From positions 1 through 36,704 of the forward strand of contig CAMFKI010000035.1 in NCBI GenBank assembly GCA_945957365.1: 36,704 bases of DNA, given 5' to 3'. The notes under the pieces are model-generated. The model was not told the origin of the DNA. It saw nothing but the letters and a program-made list of their open reading frames with translations, and did no database searches. The stretch comes from an uncultured Alphaproteobacteria bacterium. Its GTDB lineage: Bacteria; Pseudomonadota; Alphaproteobacteria; Rhizobiales; Aestuariivirgaceae. Each line of letters opens with the position of its first letter. Position 1 is the first letter of the stretch. The position numbers were made by a program, and so were the translations under genes. Below, piece after piece: positions 18,733 through 27,283 of this stretch.

Positions 18733-21700
18733 TCAAAGCGGACCGCTGGTCTCTTTCTGCTCAAGGGCAGCGCGGCAACTGTCCTTGAACGGGAGCCACC
18801 ATCGCGCATCGCGGTGTTCGGGGAACTGGTGCAGGCATTCGTCGATGAGTGCGATTGCGTTCCGCCAGTCACCGCGATCCTTGGCGACGCAGGCGAGTCC
18901 CGACAGCCCGCCCGGATCGTCCGGAAACTCCATCTTCGCCAGCTTGAAAACCGCCTTCGCCTCCCCGGCCGCGCGAGTTTCCAGCAGCCAATGACCGAGA
19001 AGCGGAAGCCACCATCGCCGCTGCGGACTGTGCGGAAAGCGGATGATGCAGTCGCGAAAGGTTGAAATGGCCTGCGGGACGTCCCCGTCCTGATGCATGG
19101 CGCGCGCCAGCCCGCCATATCCGTCGGGATTTTCCGGATAGGATGAAATGCAATCCGAAAACACCTCAACGGCACGGCGCGCGGAATTCATCTGCAGGAG
19201 AACGTCGCCATAGAAGGGCAGCCACCACTTCCGGTCAGGATGGCCGGGAAAGCGGGCGATGCAGTCTTCCAGAAGTTCAGCCGCACGAGGGAACTCACCC
19301 TTCTGGCTTGCGATCCGCGCAAGGCTCGCGATGGCGAAAGGGTTATCGGGGCGGAGGCTCCGCAGTTCCGAGTAAATTTCTTCCGCCCTGTTCCAGTCTT
19401 CGGCTTCGATCAGATCCTGACCGTGAATGGCAAGCCACCAGTGCCGATCGGGATGCCGGGGAAAGCGTCTGAGGCAATCTTCCCAGGCAAGACCCGCCTT
19501 CCCGGCCTCATGCCTCTGCTTCAGCACTCGCGCCAGGCCGGAGTACCCCGTTGCGACATCGGGTTGATCCCGGATGAGCTGTCTGACCAGGGTCTCCGCC
19601 TTCTCCAGTTCACCCAGCCTGAACAGCAATTCGAGATAATCACTCGCCGCCCAGGTCCACAGCTTGTGGGCAGGGTAACGCGTCCGGCACTCTTCCCAGA
19701 GCGCCATCGCGCGCTGCCATTCACTGCGCTTCTGCGCGATCTTGGCCCGACCGCTGAGCGCGGCAGGTTCGTCCGGAAATTCCTTGCCGAATTGCTGAAA
19801 GAGCAGTTCGGCCTCGTCCAGCCTGTTCAAGCTGACCAGAATGTCACCGCGGAAGGGCATCCACCACCGGCGATCCGGATGATCAGGATGGCGACGGATG
19901 ATTTCCGCAATGAGGTCGGCGGCCTGGGCTGGTTGTGACCGGCTCAGGGCCAGCCTGGCGCGAATGGCGCCAACATGCGGCTCATCGGGCGCCACGGCGG
20001 AATGTGCCTCGAGCAGTGTCTCGCATCTGTCCGCGAGGCCCTGATCCAGCAGCAGATGGGCATATTCGTTCATGCACCACTTCACATCCGGGTCCGCCGG
20101 ATGGAGCGCAATGCCTTCATCCCACAGGCTGCAGGCCGTCGCGATGTCGCCACGCCTGACCGCCAGCCTCGCCAGCTCGGCATATTCGAGAAGGCTCCGG
20201 GGCGACCCGTCCATGAGACCGGCGAGGGCTGCATCGGCCTTGTTCCAGTCTTGCAGTTCGATCAAGGCGCGGGCGCGGGCCTTCTCCCACTCCCGCAGGC
20301 GGGGATGATGCGGAAACCGCCTGATGCATGTGTCCCAGTATTCATCCGATCGCTTGAAGTCACGCAGCTGCTCGGAGGTTCGGGCCAGCCCCTGGAGGGC
20401 TGCGGAACTCTCCGGAAAGCGCGAGACGGCATCCGCGAACGCCGTCCTGGCCTGTTCAGCCTTCCCGTCCTTCTCGAGCGCCTCGGCCCGGCCTTCGAGC
20501 CACGACTGGATGTCGGGATGCGACGGGTGCTCGGCGATGCATTTCTTCCAGATGTTCGCGGCTTTCGACCATTCGCCTCTGTTCCAGGCAATGCGCGCCG
20601 AACTCGCCGCGCGCACGGGCGGCTCCGCATTGGCGCGATTGTCGATGCCCTGCCACGCTACCCGCCGTCCGAGGAGCTCGAACAGGCGTTCGTTGTGCCG
20701 TTCATAGAAGGCCGCCAGCCTGCGACGCACCTGGTCGCGGTTCCGGTCATCGTAAATACCGACATTCTCCTTGATGGAGTCGCCGAGAGCGCGGTACGGC
20801 AGTCCAAGGTGGGAGAATACCTTGCGCAGAATCCGTTCCGGTGAGGCAAAGAACTCTTCGCTGACGACAACCAGTATATCCGACGGCGGGAAAACGCTGA
20901 ACCAGTTCTCGAGATAGTGTGCATAGAGGCCGAGCCGCACATGGTATCTGGGGGTCTTGCCATGATCAGACAGGCTCAGCCGCAAGATATCGTCAGGCAC
21001 GTCGAGATAGGAAAGCTCCTCATCTATCGCGTCCTCGAGGCTGCGCTGTTCGGTTCCCACCCGCTTGTCATGGTAGTAATGCGACAGCGCGCGTTCGACC
21101 GGATCGCGCAGCACGACGATCAGCTTGACGCCGGGCAGCTTCTCCCTGACCAGCTGGGGAATGTTCCAGGCATCGAAGTTTCCGACCCGCGCCTCGCCGG
21201 TGATGAAGCGTCTCTCCCCTTGCGGACGTCGCGGGAAGTGCGACATGTACCAGTCGTAGCCCCGGTCTATGTTTCCGAAATAGTTGACCTCCTTGAGAAC
21301 GGGCGGCAACACCAGATCATGCTTGGAAATGAAGGAATGTAGCGACGTCGTGCCCGCCTTGGCGACGCCGACGATGAGGAAGCTCGGAGCGAGTGGCACC
21401 CAGTCGTCGGTCATGTCACGGAACAGGCCGGGGTTCTCCGACAGGTTCAGGAGGTCGGTCGCGCGGCGAATGTAGTCTGCGCCGGTGCGCGTGTCGCCGA
21501 GAATGGTCAGGCAGTAGCCCGCCTGCAGAAAGTCCTCGAAGTTGCTGCCGTCCAGCGCAATGGCCCGGCGCGAACAGACCAGCGCCCGGGCGATCGAACC
21601 GTCGCCGAGGAAGTCGTGGTGGAATGGCGATGGGTGCCGAAAGTTCTCGAACTCGGTCAGTGTGTTGCTGAGCAATCGGTGGCTCTGCGCAAGGTGCGGG

Positions 21701-22743
21701 AAATCTCGCGCGGTTTGTTCGGCGAGATGCAGGGCTTCGGATCTCCTGGCGGTGGTCAGCAGGTGCCATATCGTGCCGGTGATCGATTTGAAGTCGGGCG
21801 CGTCGCCGTCCTTGCTGCGGCTAGACCGTTGCACAGGCTGACGGCTCGGGGTCAGCGGACCAGCCAGCATCCTGCTGGCGAGAACCGAGCGGCAGACGGG
21901 GAGCAGATCGGCAGCGGCCGCCTCATGCATCTGGGGCGATGGATAATAGGTGTTGAAGAGCTTTCCATCCTTCAGCTCCGCCCCGTCGATCGGCATGGCG
22001 CTCGGCCACAGGAGCTGCGGAAGTCCCTTCGAACCGACGGTCTCGACATATGCGTCGCAGAGCGGGCGGAGGCGTTCGACCATCTCGCGATTGACCAGCT
22101 GCGGATAGTCCCCGAGCAGCTTCCACCAGATGGAATAGTCGTCGGTCCGGTCGGGGGAGACCCGGGAAATCCAGAACAGGATCTTGGGAGCTGTGATCCG
22201 GCTGAGCAATTGCTCGCTGCGGCTGATCCAGTTCCGCCGTGTCTCGGCAATCAATTCTGCGACCCGGGCCCGCGGGGCCGCGGACAACTCCTCCGCAATG
22301 AACTCCTCGAAGCGCATGGGCTTCGCGTCCCTGAGGCGAACCCCGTGCGTGGCGCCCGTCTGGCTGTTGTCGAAAGCCGAGTTGCTCTCGCTGCGTCCCG
22401 ACAGGACCTGGACGACGACGAATTCAGCCCGGTTGATCAGGCCAAGGAATTTCTCGTCGAGGAAGGCCCGGGGACCGCTTCCGGCCAGTCCCAGATTGAG
22501 TACCGGCAGGCCGAGCTTCCCGGAGAGGATCGTCGGGAAAGGTTGCTGGCAAAATCGCCCGAAGGTCTGAGCCGCGCCGAGGCAGACGAAATAGGGCTTG
22601 TCGAGGTCCGGCAGCGGTCCCCTCAGTTCCTGAGAGTCCAGAACATCGCAGGGCTGAAGTTCATAGTCGAAATGCGCTGCGTCGAGGTCCTGATAAAATC
22701 GTCCCATTGCCTCAATCCTCGGGATGGCGGCAACAGAAGCCAT
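18733..22743 (-). CDS. DUF6473-like / sulfotransferase / TPR fusion protein
   Basis: About 1336 residues in three parts. The first ~280 residues resemble DUF6473 (VCLGAAQTFGRFC, LNLGLAGSGPRAFL, FVVVQVLSGRSESNSAF). A short helical linker follows. The sulfotransferase domain has the PAPS 5'-phosphosulfate loop VGVAKAGTTSL and the 3'-phosphate motif VVLRDPVERALSHYY. The C-terminal ~600 residues are a solenoid of eight 71-residue repeats plus a partial ninth, each opening with a C-x-x-R-[FY]-P-x-H-P-like motif and a Trp pair. The probable role is to move sulfate from PAPS to a carbohydrate. The frame is open to a GTG at 22881, but that extension is cysteine-rich and atypical. I use ATG 22743; ATG 22707 is also possible. 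Confidence 0.8.
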   Translation of the reverse strand: MASVAAIPRIEAMGRFYQDLDAAHFDYELQPCDVLDSQELRGPLPDLDKPYFVCLGAAQTFGRFCQQPFPTILSGKLGLPVLNLGLAGSGPRAFLDEKFLGLINRAEFVVVQVLSGRSESNSAFDNSQTGATHGVRLRDAKPMRFEEFIAEELSAAPRARVAELIAETRRNWISRSEQLLSRITAPKILFWISRVSPDRTDDYSIWWKLLGDYPQLVNREMVERLRPLCDAYVETVGSKGLPQLLWPSAMPIDGAELKDGKLFNTYYPSPQMHEAAAADLLPVCRSVLASRMLAGPLTPSRQPVQRSSRSKDGDAPDFKSITGTIWHLLTTARRSEALHLAEQTARDFPHLAQSHRLLSNTLTEFENFRHPSPFHHDFLGDGSIARALVCSRRAIALDGSNFEDFLQAGYCLTILGDTRTGADYIRRATDLLNLSENPGLFRDMTDDWVPLAPSFLIVGVAKAGTTSLHSFISKHDLVLPPVLKEVNYFGNIDRGYDWYMSHFPRRPQGERRFITGEARVGNFDAWNIPQLVREKLPGVKLIVVLRDPVERALSHYYHDKRVGTEQRSLEDAIDEELSYLDVPDDILRLSLSDHGKTPRYHVRLGLYAHYLENWFSVFPPSDILVVVSEEFFASPERILRKVFSHLGLPYRALGDSIKENVGIYDDRNRDQVRRRLAAFYERHNERLFELLGRRVAWQGIDNRANAEPPVRAASSARIAWNRGEWSKAANIWKKCIAEHPSHPDIQSWLEGRAEALEKDGKAEQARTAFADAVSRFPESSAALQGLARTSEQLRDFKRSDEYWDTCIRRFPHHPRLREWEKARARALIELQDWNKADAALAGLMDGSPRSLLEYAELARLAVRRGDIATACSLWDEGIALHPADPDVKWCMNEYAHLLLDQGLADRCETLLEAHSAVAPDEPHVGAIRARLALSRSQPAQAADLIAEIIRRHPDHPDRRWWMPFRGDILVSLNRLDEAELLFQQFGKEFPDEPAALSGRAKIAQKRSEWQRAMALWEECRTRYPAHKLWTWAASDYLELLFRLGELEKAETLVRQLIRDQPDVATGYSGLARVLKQRHEAGKAGLAWEDCLRRFPRHPDRHWWLAIHGQDLIEAEDWNRAEEIYSELRSLRPDNPFAIASLARIASQKGEFPRAAELLEDCIARFPGHPDRKWWLPFYGDVLLQMNSARRAVEVFSDCISSYPENPDGYGGLARAMHQDGDVPQAISTFRDCIIRFPHSPQRRWWLPLLGHWLLETRAAGEAKAVFKLAKMEFPDDPGGLSGLACVAKDRGDWRNAIALIDECLHQFPEHRDARWWLPFKDSCRAALEQKETSGPL

Positions 22744-22813
22744 CACTCCCGCACCGCAACAGCCGATGAAACCGGTTTGACAGGAATTCCTCTGCCAACC
22801 GAATGCACGGTCT

Positions 22814-22841
22814 AGGTTACAGGCGGGATTTGCCTTGGCAA
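22814..22841 (-). promoter_or_regulatory. Possible promoter of the sulfotransferase fusion gene
   Basis: On the minus strand TTGCCA (22841-22836) and TAACCT (22819-22814) are separated by 16 bases. Transcription would start near 22807, about 64 bases before ATG 22743, which would exclude the GTG start at 22881. The match to consensus is only moderate. Confidence 0.3.
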
Positions 22842-22997
22842 CACAATATCGAAAACGATTGGTTTCCGATTCAGGCAGCACGACGTTGGCTCCTTGGGTG
22901 GGCTAAAAGACACACCTGCGCCGTGGAACAGATCTTCCTTCGGTCAACGAAACGATTTGAGGGAAATGGCTACTCTGAATTGCTGGGCCATCAGGGA

Positions 22998-23074
22998 TGG
23001 CGCGAGTGACGGGGCTCGAACCCGCGACCTTCGGCGTGACAGGCCGACGCTCTAACCAACTGAGCTACACCCGC
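22998..23074 (-). tRNA. tRNA-Asp (anticodon GTC), CCA encoded
   Basis: A complete 77-nt cloverleaf on the minus strand. The acceptor stem GCGGGTG pairs with CACTCGC, with a G discriminator and an encoded CCA. The D-arm is GTAGCTCAGTTGGTTAGAGC. The anticodon arm is TCGGC-CTGTCAC-GCCGA, giving anticodon GTC, and the T-arm contains GGTTCGAGCCCC. It lies just downstream of the Rid-family gene on the same strand. There is no duplicated 3' end nearby, so this tRNA does not appear to be the target of the mobile element further right. Confidence 0.97.
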
Positions 23075-23126
23075 AATTCGGTGAGGCGTCTGATAGGGGA
23101 ACCCCCTCCCCCTGTCAAGCGAACCC

Positions 23127-23507
23127 TCAACGTTTTTTGCCGGTCACCTGGATCTCGATTTTCATCCGGGGATCGATCAATGCGGCGATGATGGCGGTCG
23201 AGGCGGGCCTTGTTTCGCCGAAGTATTTCCGGAACACCGGCCAGCACGGCTCGAAGTCCTCGGCGCGCGGAAAGATGTAGATCGTGCTCACCACGTCGTC
23301 GAGGCTGAAACCGGCCTTCTCCATGGCGGCCTTGATGTTGCGGAAGGTCTGGTCGGCCTGCTCGGTGACGTCCTCCGAGATAGTCATCGTCTCGTAGTTG
23401 AAGCCCGTGGTGCCGGACACCCAGATCATGTCGCCGTCGACGATGGCGCGGGAGTAGCCGATCTCAGCCTCGAAGCGGGAACCTGACGAAATCTGCCGGC
23501 GGGTCAT
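23127..23507 (-). CDS. Rid-family protein (YjgF/YER057c/UK114) lacking the catalytic arginine
   Basis: A 126-residue small trimeric-fold protein of the Rid superfamily: AIVDGDMIWVSGTTGF, EQADQTFRNIKAAMEKAG and the C-terminal DPRMKIEIQVTGKKR. In RidA proper an arginine in the PARS motif binds the substrate carboxylate and is needed for 2-aminoacrylate deamination. Here the matching stretch is RPASTAIIAAL, with Ser103 where that Arg should be. It is therefore a Rid4-7-like member with an unknown role rather than RidA itself. ATG 23507 overlaps the stop of the methyltransferase gene by 4 bases, so the two are probably translated together. Confidence 0.88.
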   Translation of the reverse strand: MTRRQISSGSRFEAEIGYSRAIVDGDMIWVSGTTGFNYETMTISEDVTEQADQTFRNIKAAMEKAGFSLDDVVSTIYIFPRAEDFEPCWPVFRKYFGETRPASTAIIAALIDPRMKIEIQVTGKKR

Positions 23508-24475
23508 TGGCCATCCTCCTGTTGATCGGGGGCGCCGACGAGGTCGCCCCATTCGCATTTGCGCAGCCTTTTGTAAGCGCTGGCGTCGCGCCTCGCAATG
23601 TGGCGGACCTCAACGCTCCCCTGCGTGCAGAGCCGCAGCGACATGCCGGGCTTGGCGCGGTGCGGCGGCGCAATCACCCTGCCGCCCGCCGGCGGCGTGC
23701 CGTCGCGGGCCAGCACGAGATAGGCGAAGCGCTCGTCCTCGAAGGGCACGCTGGCCGCCTTGGCGTGCATGTGCGCCCGGAGCCGTGGCAGCCTGACGCT
23801 GAAGTGGCACCAGTCACCGCCCTCGAGGGGGCAGTCCAGGGCATGGGTGCAGGGTGCGACGGGGACAGCACCGGCCGCGACGAGGCGGCTGCGGCAGGCA
23901 CGCAGCCGTGCGAAGCCTTGCGGCGTGCCGGGTTCGACCAGCACGAGCAGCTGGCGGCTGGCGTGCCACAACCGGTCGGCCGCAGCGGCCATGGCCGCGA
24001 CCGGCAATTCGGCGAGAGCATAGGCCGCGACGGTGAGGTCGGCTTCCAGTCCCGCGGGCAGCGCTTCGATCCGGCCGCGCAGTGCCGCGGCCGCCGCCAG
24101 CTGCGGCGGGCCGGCCCGGGCGAGGTCCTTGGCGAGCGCGAGGAATGCCGGATGGTCGTCGAGAAAGGTGACGGACTGCAGGCCGGGCCAGTGCTGCAGG
24201 CAGGCCCAGCTCGCCGTGCCGGGACCGGAACCGGCATCGAGGAGGCTCGCGGGCGCGAAGCCAGGGCGCAGCCTTGCCACTTCGGCGAGAACCCGCTCGA
24301 CGGCCGCGAAGGTCGCCGGCATGCGCGTCGCGAGATAGGCCCCGAGGTCGACCGCGGCGGAGCTGCCCCCTGCCTTGTAGGCCGCGGTCAGCGCCGCGCT
24401 TTCCTTGCGCCGGTCGCCTGACTGCGTGGCCAGCCTCGCCTCCGCGGCAGCCTGGAGCGGCAAAGGCAAGGTCAT
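23504..24475 (-). CDS. Rsm22-family small-subunit ribosomal methyltransferase-like protein
   Basis: A 323-residue protein with a Rossmann methyltransferase core: the SAM loop LLDAGSGPGTASWA lies near residue 98, with VTFLDDHPAFLALAK as the next strand. The second half has a cysteine cluster, APCTHALDC then GGDWCHF, plus a later LRLCTQG. These four cysteines match the iron-sulfur ligands described for the mitochondrial homologue METTL17/Rsm22, a mitoribosome assembly factor. In bacteria a role on the small ribosomal subunit is assumed from homology. It is divergent from the sbmA gene across 94 bases and coupled to the Rid-family gene. Confidence 0.88.
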   Translation of the reverse strand: MTLPLPLQAAAEARLATQSGDRRKESAALTAAYKAGGSSAAVDLGAYLATRMPATFAAVERVLAEVARLRPGFAPASLLDAGSGPGTASWACLQHWPGLQSVTFLDDHPAFLALAKDLARAGPPQLAAAAALRGRIEALPAGLEADLTVAAYALAELPVAAMAAAADRLWHASRQLLVLVEPGTPQGFARLRACRSRLVAAGAVPVAPCTHALDCPLEGGDWCHFSVRLPRLRAHMHAKAASVPFEDERFAYLVLARDGTPPAGGRVIAPPHRAKPGMSLRLCTQGSVEVRHIARRDASAYKRLRKCEWGDLVGAPDQQEDGQ

Positions 24476-24569
24476 GATGATAAAGGGAAGTTAATTTGCA
24501 CGCGATGCCGCCCGAACCCTATCGTCCGCTTCGTCATAACGCCTGGAACCCTGCCGCGAAAGGCCCGCG

Positions 24570-25826
24570 ATGTTCGTCTGCTTCTTCCCCGCGCCACGTC
24601 TGTTCTTCTCCACCGCCACGCTCTGGGCGCTGGCGGCGGTGATCGTGTGGTTCCTCTTCGCCCGCGATGCCGGCGGCATGATCGGCCTCCCCAATCCGCC
24701 CGCCGATGCGGCGCCGATCCTCAGCGCCACGCGCTTCATCTCGCCGCCGTTCCTGTGGTTCTATCTCTACTTCGGCGCGGCGGTGGCGATCTTCGGTGCG
24801 GTGTGGCGGATCCTTGCGCCGCATCCCTATTTCAACTGGTCGGTGTTCGGCTCCGTGCTGATCATCTTCGTTCTCTATTTCATGGTGGAAGTGAGCGTCA
24901 CCATCAATGACTGGTATGGCTCCTACTTCGATCTGATCCAGAAGGCGCTGGATCCTTCGACCAAGGGCACCGTGCCGGTCTCCGATCTCTATGTCGGGCT
25001 TGCCCAGATCACCTCGGTGCTGCTGCTCTACATCATCGTCGCGGTGCTCAACGCCTTCTTCGTCAGCCATTACGTGTTCCGCTGGCGGGCCGCGCTGAAC
25101 GATCACTACATCTCGCACTGGGACAGGCTGCGCGGCATCGAAGGTGCGGCACAGCGCGTGCAGGAAGACACGATGCGCTTCGCCACGACATTCGAGGATC
25201 TCGGCACCAGCCTCGTCAGCGCCATCATGACGCTCATCGCATTCCTGCCGATCCTCGCGCGGCTGTCGGACAAGATTCCAACCATTCCAATTTTCGGGTC
25301 GATCCCTTACTCGCTGGTGATCGTCTCCCTGGTCTGGTCGCTGTTCGGAACCGGGCTGCTGGCCGCCGTCGGCATCAGGCTGCCTGGGCTCGCCTTCCGC
25401 AACCAGCGCGTCGAGGCGGCCTACCGCAAGGAGCTCGTCTATGGTGAGGACAATTCGGCGCGCGCCACGCCGCGGACGCTTCGCGACCTGTTCGACGCCG
25501 TGCGGCAGAATTACTTCCGGCTCTACTTCAATTATCTCTACTTCAACGTCGTGCGTTACACCTACTTGCAGGCCGACATGCTCCTGCCCTTCCTCGTGCT
25601 GATTCCCGCGATTGCGGCGGGTGCGATCACGCTGGGCATTTTCCAGCAGGTCAACGCCTCCTTCGGCGAGGTCCGCGATTCGATGCAGTATCTCGTCAAG
25701 TCATGGCCCGACATCGTGGAGTTCATGTCGATCTACAAGCGGCTGCGCGCCTTCGAGGCTGCGCTCCACGGCGAGGAGCTTCCGGACATCGATCGCAAGT
25801 TCCTCGAGGACAAACAGCTGGCATAG
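24570..25826 (+). CDS. sbmA: Peptide antibiotic transporter SbmA/BacA
   Basis: A 418-residue inner-membrane protein (E. coli SbmA has 406). It has several transmembrane segments (FFSTATLWALAAVIVWFLF, FLWFYLYFGAAVAIFGAVW) and the family blocks VEVSVTINDWYGSYFDLIQ, NAFFVSHYVFRWRAALNDHY and RIQED-like AQRVQEDTMRFATTFEDLG. SbmA/BacA proteins import peptides using the proton gradient. In rhizobia BacA is needed for resistance to host peptides and for very-long-chain fatty acid modification of lipid A. It starts at ATG 24570 and stands alone; the next gene begins 104 bases later. Confidence 0.95.
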   Translation: MFVCFFPAPRLFFSTATLWALAAVIVWFLFARDAGGMIGLPNPPADAAPILSATRFISPPFLWFYLYFGAAVAIFGAVWRILAPHPYFNWSVFGSVLIIFVLYFMVEVSVTINDWYGSYFDLIQKALDPSTKGTVPVSDLYVGLAQITSVLLLYIIVAVLNAFFVSHYVFRWRAALNDHYISHWDRLRGIEGAAQRVQEDTMRFATTFEDLGTSLVSAIMTLIAFLPILARLSDKIPTIPIFGSIPYSLVIVSLVWSLFGTGLLAAVGIRLPGLAFRNQRVEAAYRKELVYGEDNSARATPRTLRDLFDAVRQNYFRLYFNYLYFNVVRYTYLQADMLLPFLVLIPAIAAGAITLGIFQQVNASFGEVRDSMQYLVKSWPDIVEFMSIYKRLRAFEAALHGEELPDIDRKFLEDKQLA

Positions 25827-25930
25827 AGACACGGGCCCGGTACAACTCTCGTCTCGGAGATCGAAGCTGAGGCTTGCTGGTGACGGCGGCCGCGAAAGTT
25901 GCTACAGGGAGGGCAACTGGGGGAATAGCC

Positions 25931-26716
25931 ATGACGCCGTCGCGCGGTCTCAGCATTGTCACGACACTGCTCCTGCTCGCGCCGCTGTCGCCCGCCGTCG
26001 CGCAGAGCGTGGAGCAGCACCAGTATGTGATGGATCTGGGCGCCGGCATCCTCGTCAAGCCTCGCTATCCCGGTTCGAGCGACGCGATCGCCGTGCCCTA
26101 CCCGCTCATCGCCTTCAGCCGCTTCTATGTTCCGGGCTATGGCCAGGTGGACGATGAGAACAGCACCCGCCGATTCGCGGTCTATCCGTCGTTCAACTAC
26201 ATCGGCAAGCGCGACGCCTCCCACTCCAGCGACCTGCAGGGCCTGGACAACGTCGACTGGGCGCTCGAGGCCGGGCTCGGCGTGTCGTACCGCTATGATT
26301 TTCTGCGGGCCTTCGCCGAGGTCCGGCAGGGCTTCAACGGTTATTCGGGGCAGGTCGCCAATTTCGGCGTCGACCTCATCGGCAGCCCGATGCAGGACCT
26401 CGAACTGCGCATCGGGCCGCGGGCCGGCTGGGGCTCGCAGAATTACATGGAAACCTATTTCGGCATCACGCCCGGCGAAGCGGCAAACAGCCCGGTCTTC
26501 GACAAGTCCTACAAGGTGGGCGCCGGCTTCAACACGGTCGGGCTTGCCGGCAGCGCCAGCTATGACCTGACCGACAGGTGGAAACTCAGCGTGCTGGCCG
26601 GCTGGAACCGGCTGATCGGCGATGCCGGCAACAGCCCGATCGTCCAGCAGGGCAGCCAGGACCAGTATTATGCCGGCGCCGGCATGACCTACGAGTTCGC
26701 CTTCGACCTGTTCTGA
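25931..26716 (+). CDS. MipA/OmpV-family outer-membrane protein
   Basis: A 261-residue protein with a clear signal peptide (hydrophobic core VTTLLLLAPLSPAVA, cleavage likely before QSVEQ). It continues with the MipA/OmpV pattern: YVMDLGAGILVKPRYPGSSD, YPLIAFSRFYVPG, and alternating beta strands ending in an aromatic residue (GMTYEFAFDLF). It is expected to form a beta-barrel in the outer membrane. MipA in E. coli scaffolds murein synthesis enzymes; most members have no proven job. The start ATG 25931 follows GGGGGA at a suitable distance. Confidence 0.9.
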   Translation: MTPSRGLSIVTTLLLLAPLSPAVAQSVEQHQYVMDLGAGILVKPRYPGSSDAIAVPYPLIAFSRFYVPGYGQVDDENSTRRFAVYPSFNYIGKRDASHSSDLQGLDNVDWALEAGLGVSYRYDFLRAFAEVRQGFNGYSGQVANFGVDLIGSPMQDLELRIGPRAGWGSQNYMETYFGITPGEAANSPVFDKSYKVGAGFNTVGLAGSASYDLTDRWKLSVLAGWNRLIGDAGNSPIVQQGSQDQYYAGAGMTYEFAFDLF

Positions 26717-26790
26717 TCTGCCCCAACGGATCCCCGCTACGGCCTCTCCCGGCACCACCACGGGCCTTGCCAAGGCGCGCCGGATGGACT

Positions 26791-26812
26791 AGTAAATCTC
26801 TATCGATTTACT
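26791..26812. repeat. Perfect 8-bp inverted repeat
   Basis: AGTAAATC (26791-26798) and GATTTACT (26805-26812) are exact reverse complements separated by six bases. No T-run follows, so it does not look like an intrinsic terminator. It lies 14 bases before a small open frame and may be an operator. The interval 26717-27283 otherwise holds only that small frame and the region upstream of the DUF2092 gene. Confidence 0.5.
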
Positions 26813-26825
26813 GGGCATAATAGAG

Positions 26826-27023
26826 ATGAACTTCGGCCAGATCATCCGTGTCTCCTACCGTGAGTTGCAGCGGAAATGGGATCTGTTGGCGGAGGAGGCC
26901 TTCCACCGGGCCGCGCCGGGCAACCGGGATGAAGTTGCGCGCGGCGAATTCATCTCGGCCTTCATCAGCGAGGGCAAATCGAACACGCCTGCCCGCCCGG
27001 GGATGCAGCGCCCCATCCGCTGA
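26826..27023 (+). CDS. Small hypothetical protein, doubtful
   Basis: A 65-codon frame starting MNFGQIIRVSYRELQRKW, with a charged, mildly helical composition and no recognised domain. The ATG has no strong ribosome-binding site, but an inverted repeat stands just upstream and the first half reads like a real protein (alternating hydrophobic and charged residues, few Arg/Ala-rich stretches). It could equally be a chance frame in a 567-base gene-free interval. Confidence 0.3.
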   Translation: MNFGQIIRVSYRELQRKWDLLAEEAFHRAAPGNRDEVARGEFISAFISEGKSNTPARPGMQRPIR

Positions 27024-27283
27024 TCGGTGCCGCTCGAAATCGTCGAGGCCGTTGCTCGCCTCTGCGCCGGATCCGCGGAGGCTCATCGCCGGAACGTCCC
27101 CGACATCCCGCCGGCAGTCGCAGCAGTGGCGATCGACCGGGGCAACGCCGAAAATCTCCCCCGTCTGTCGTCAAAGGTTTACCGCCACATTATAGTTGCG
27201 TTAAGTTGCAGATTGCCAGACGCTGCGGGAGTGTCCGACGTTTGACCATCCCCGTGGCAAAACCCAACCAATTGGAGACTGCC

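Noticed and set aside
22998..23074. tRNA-Asp as the integration site of the mobile element
   Set aside because: The integrase-proximal fragment is from tRNA-Val(TAC), not tRNA-Asp, and no repeat of the tRNA-Asp 3' end is seen nearby.
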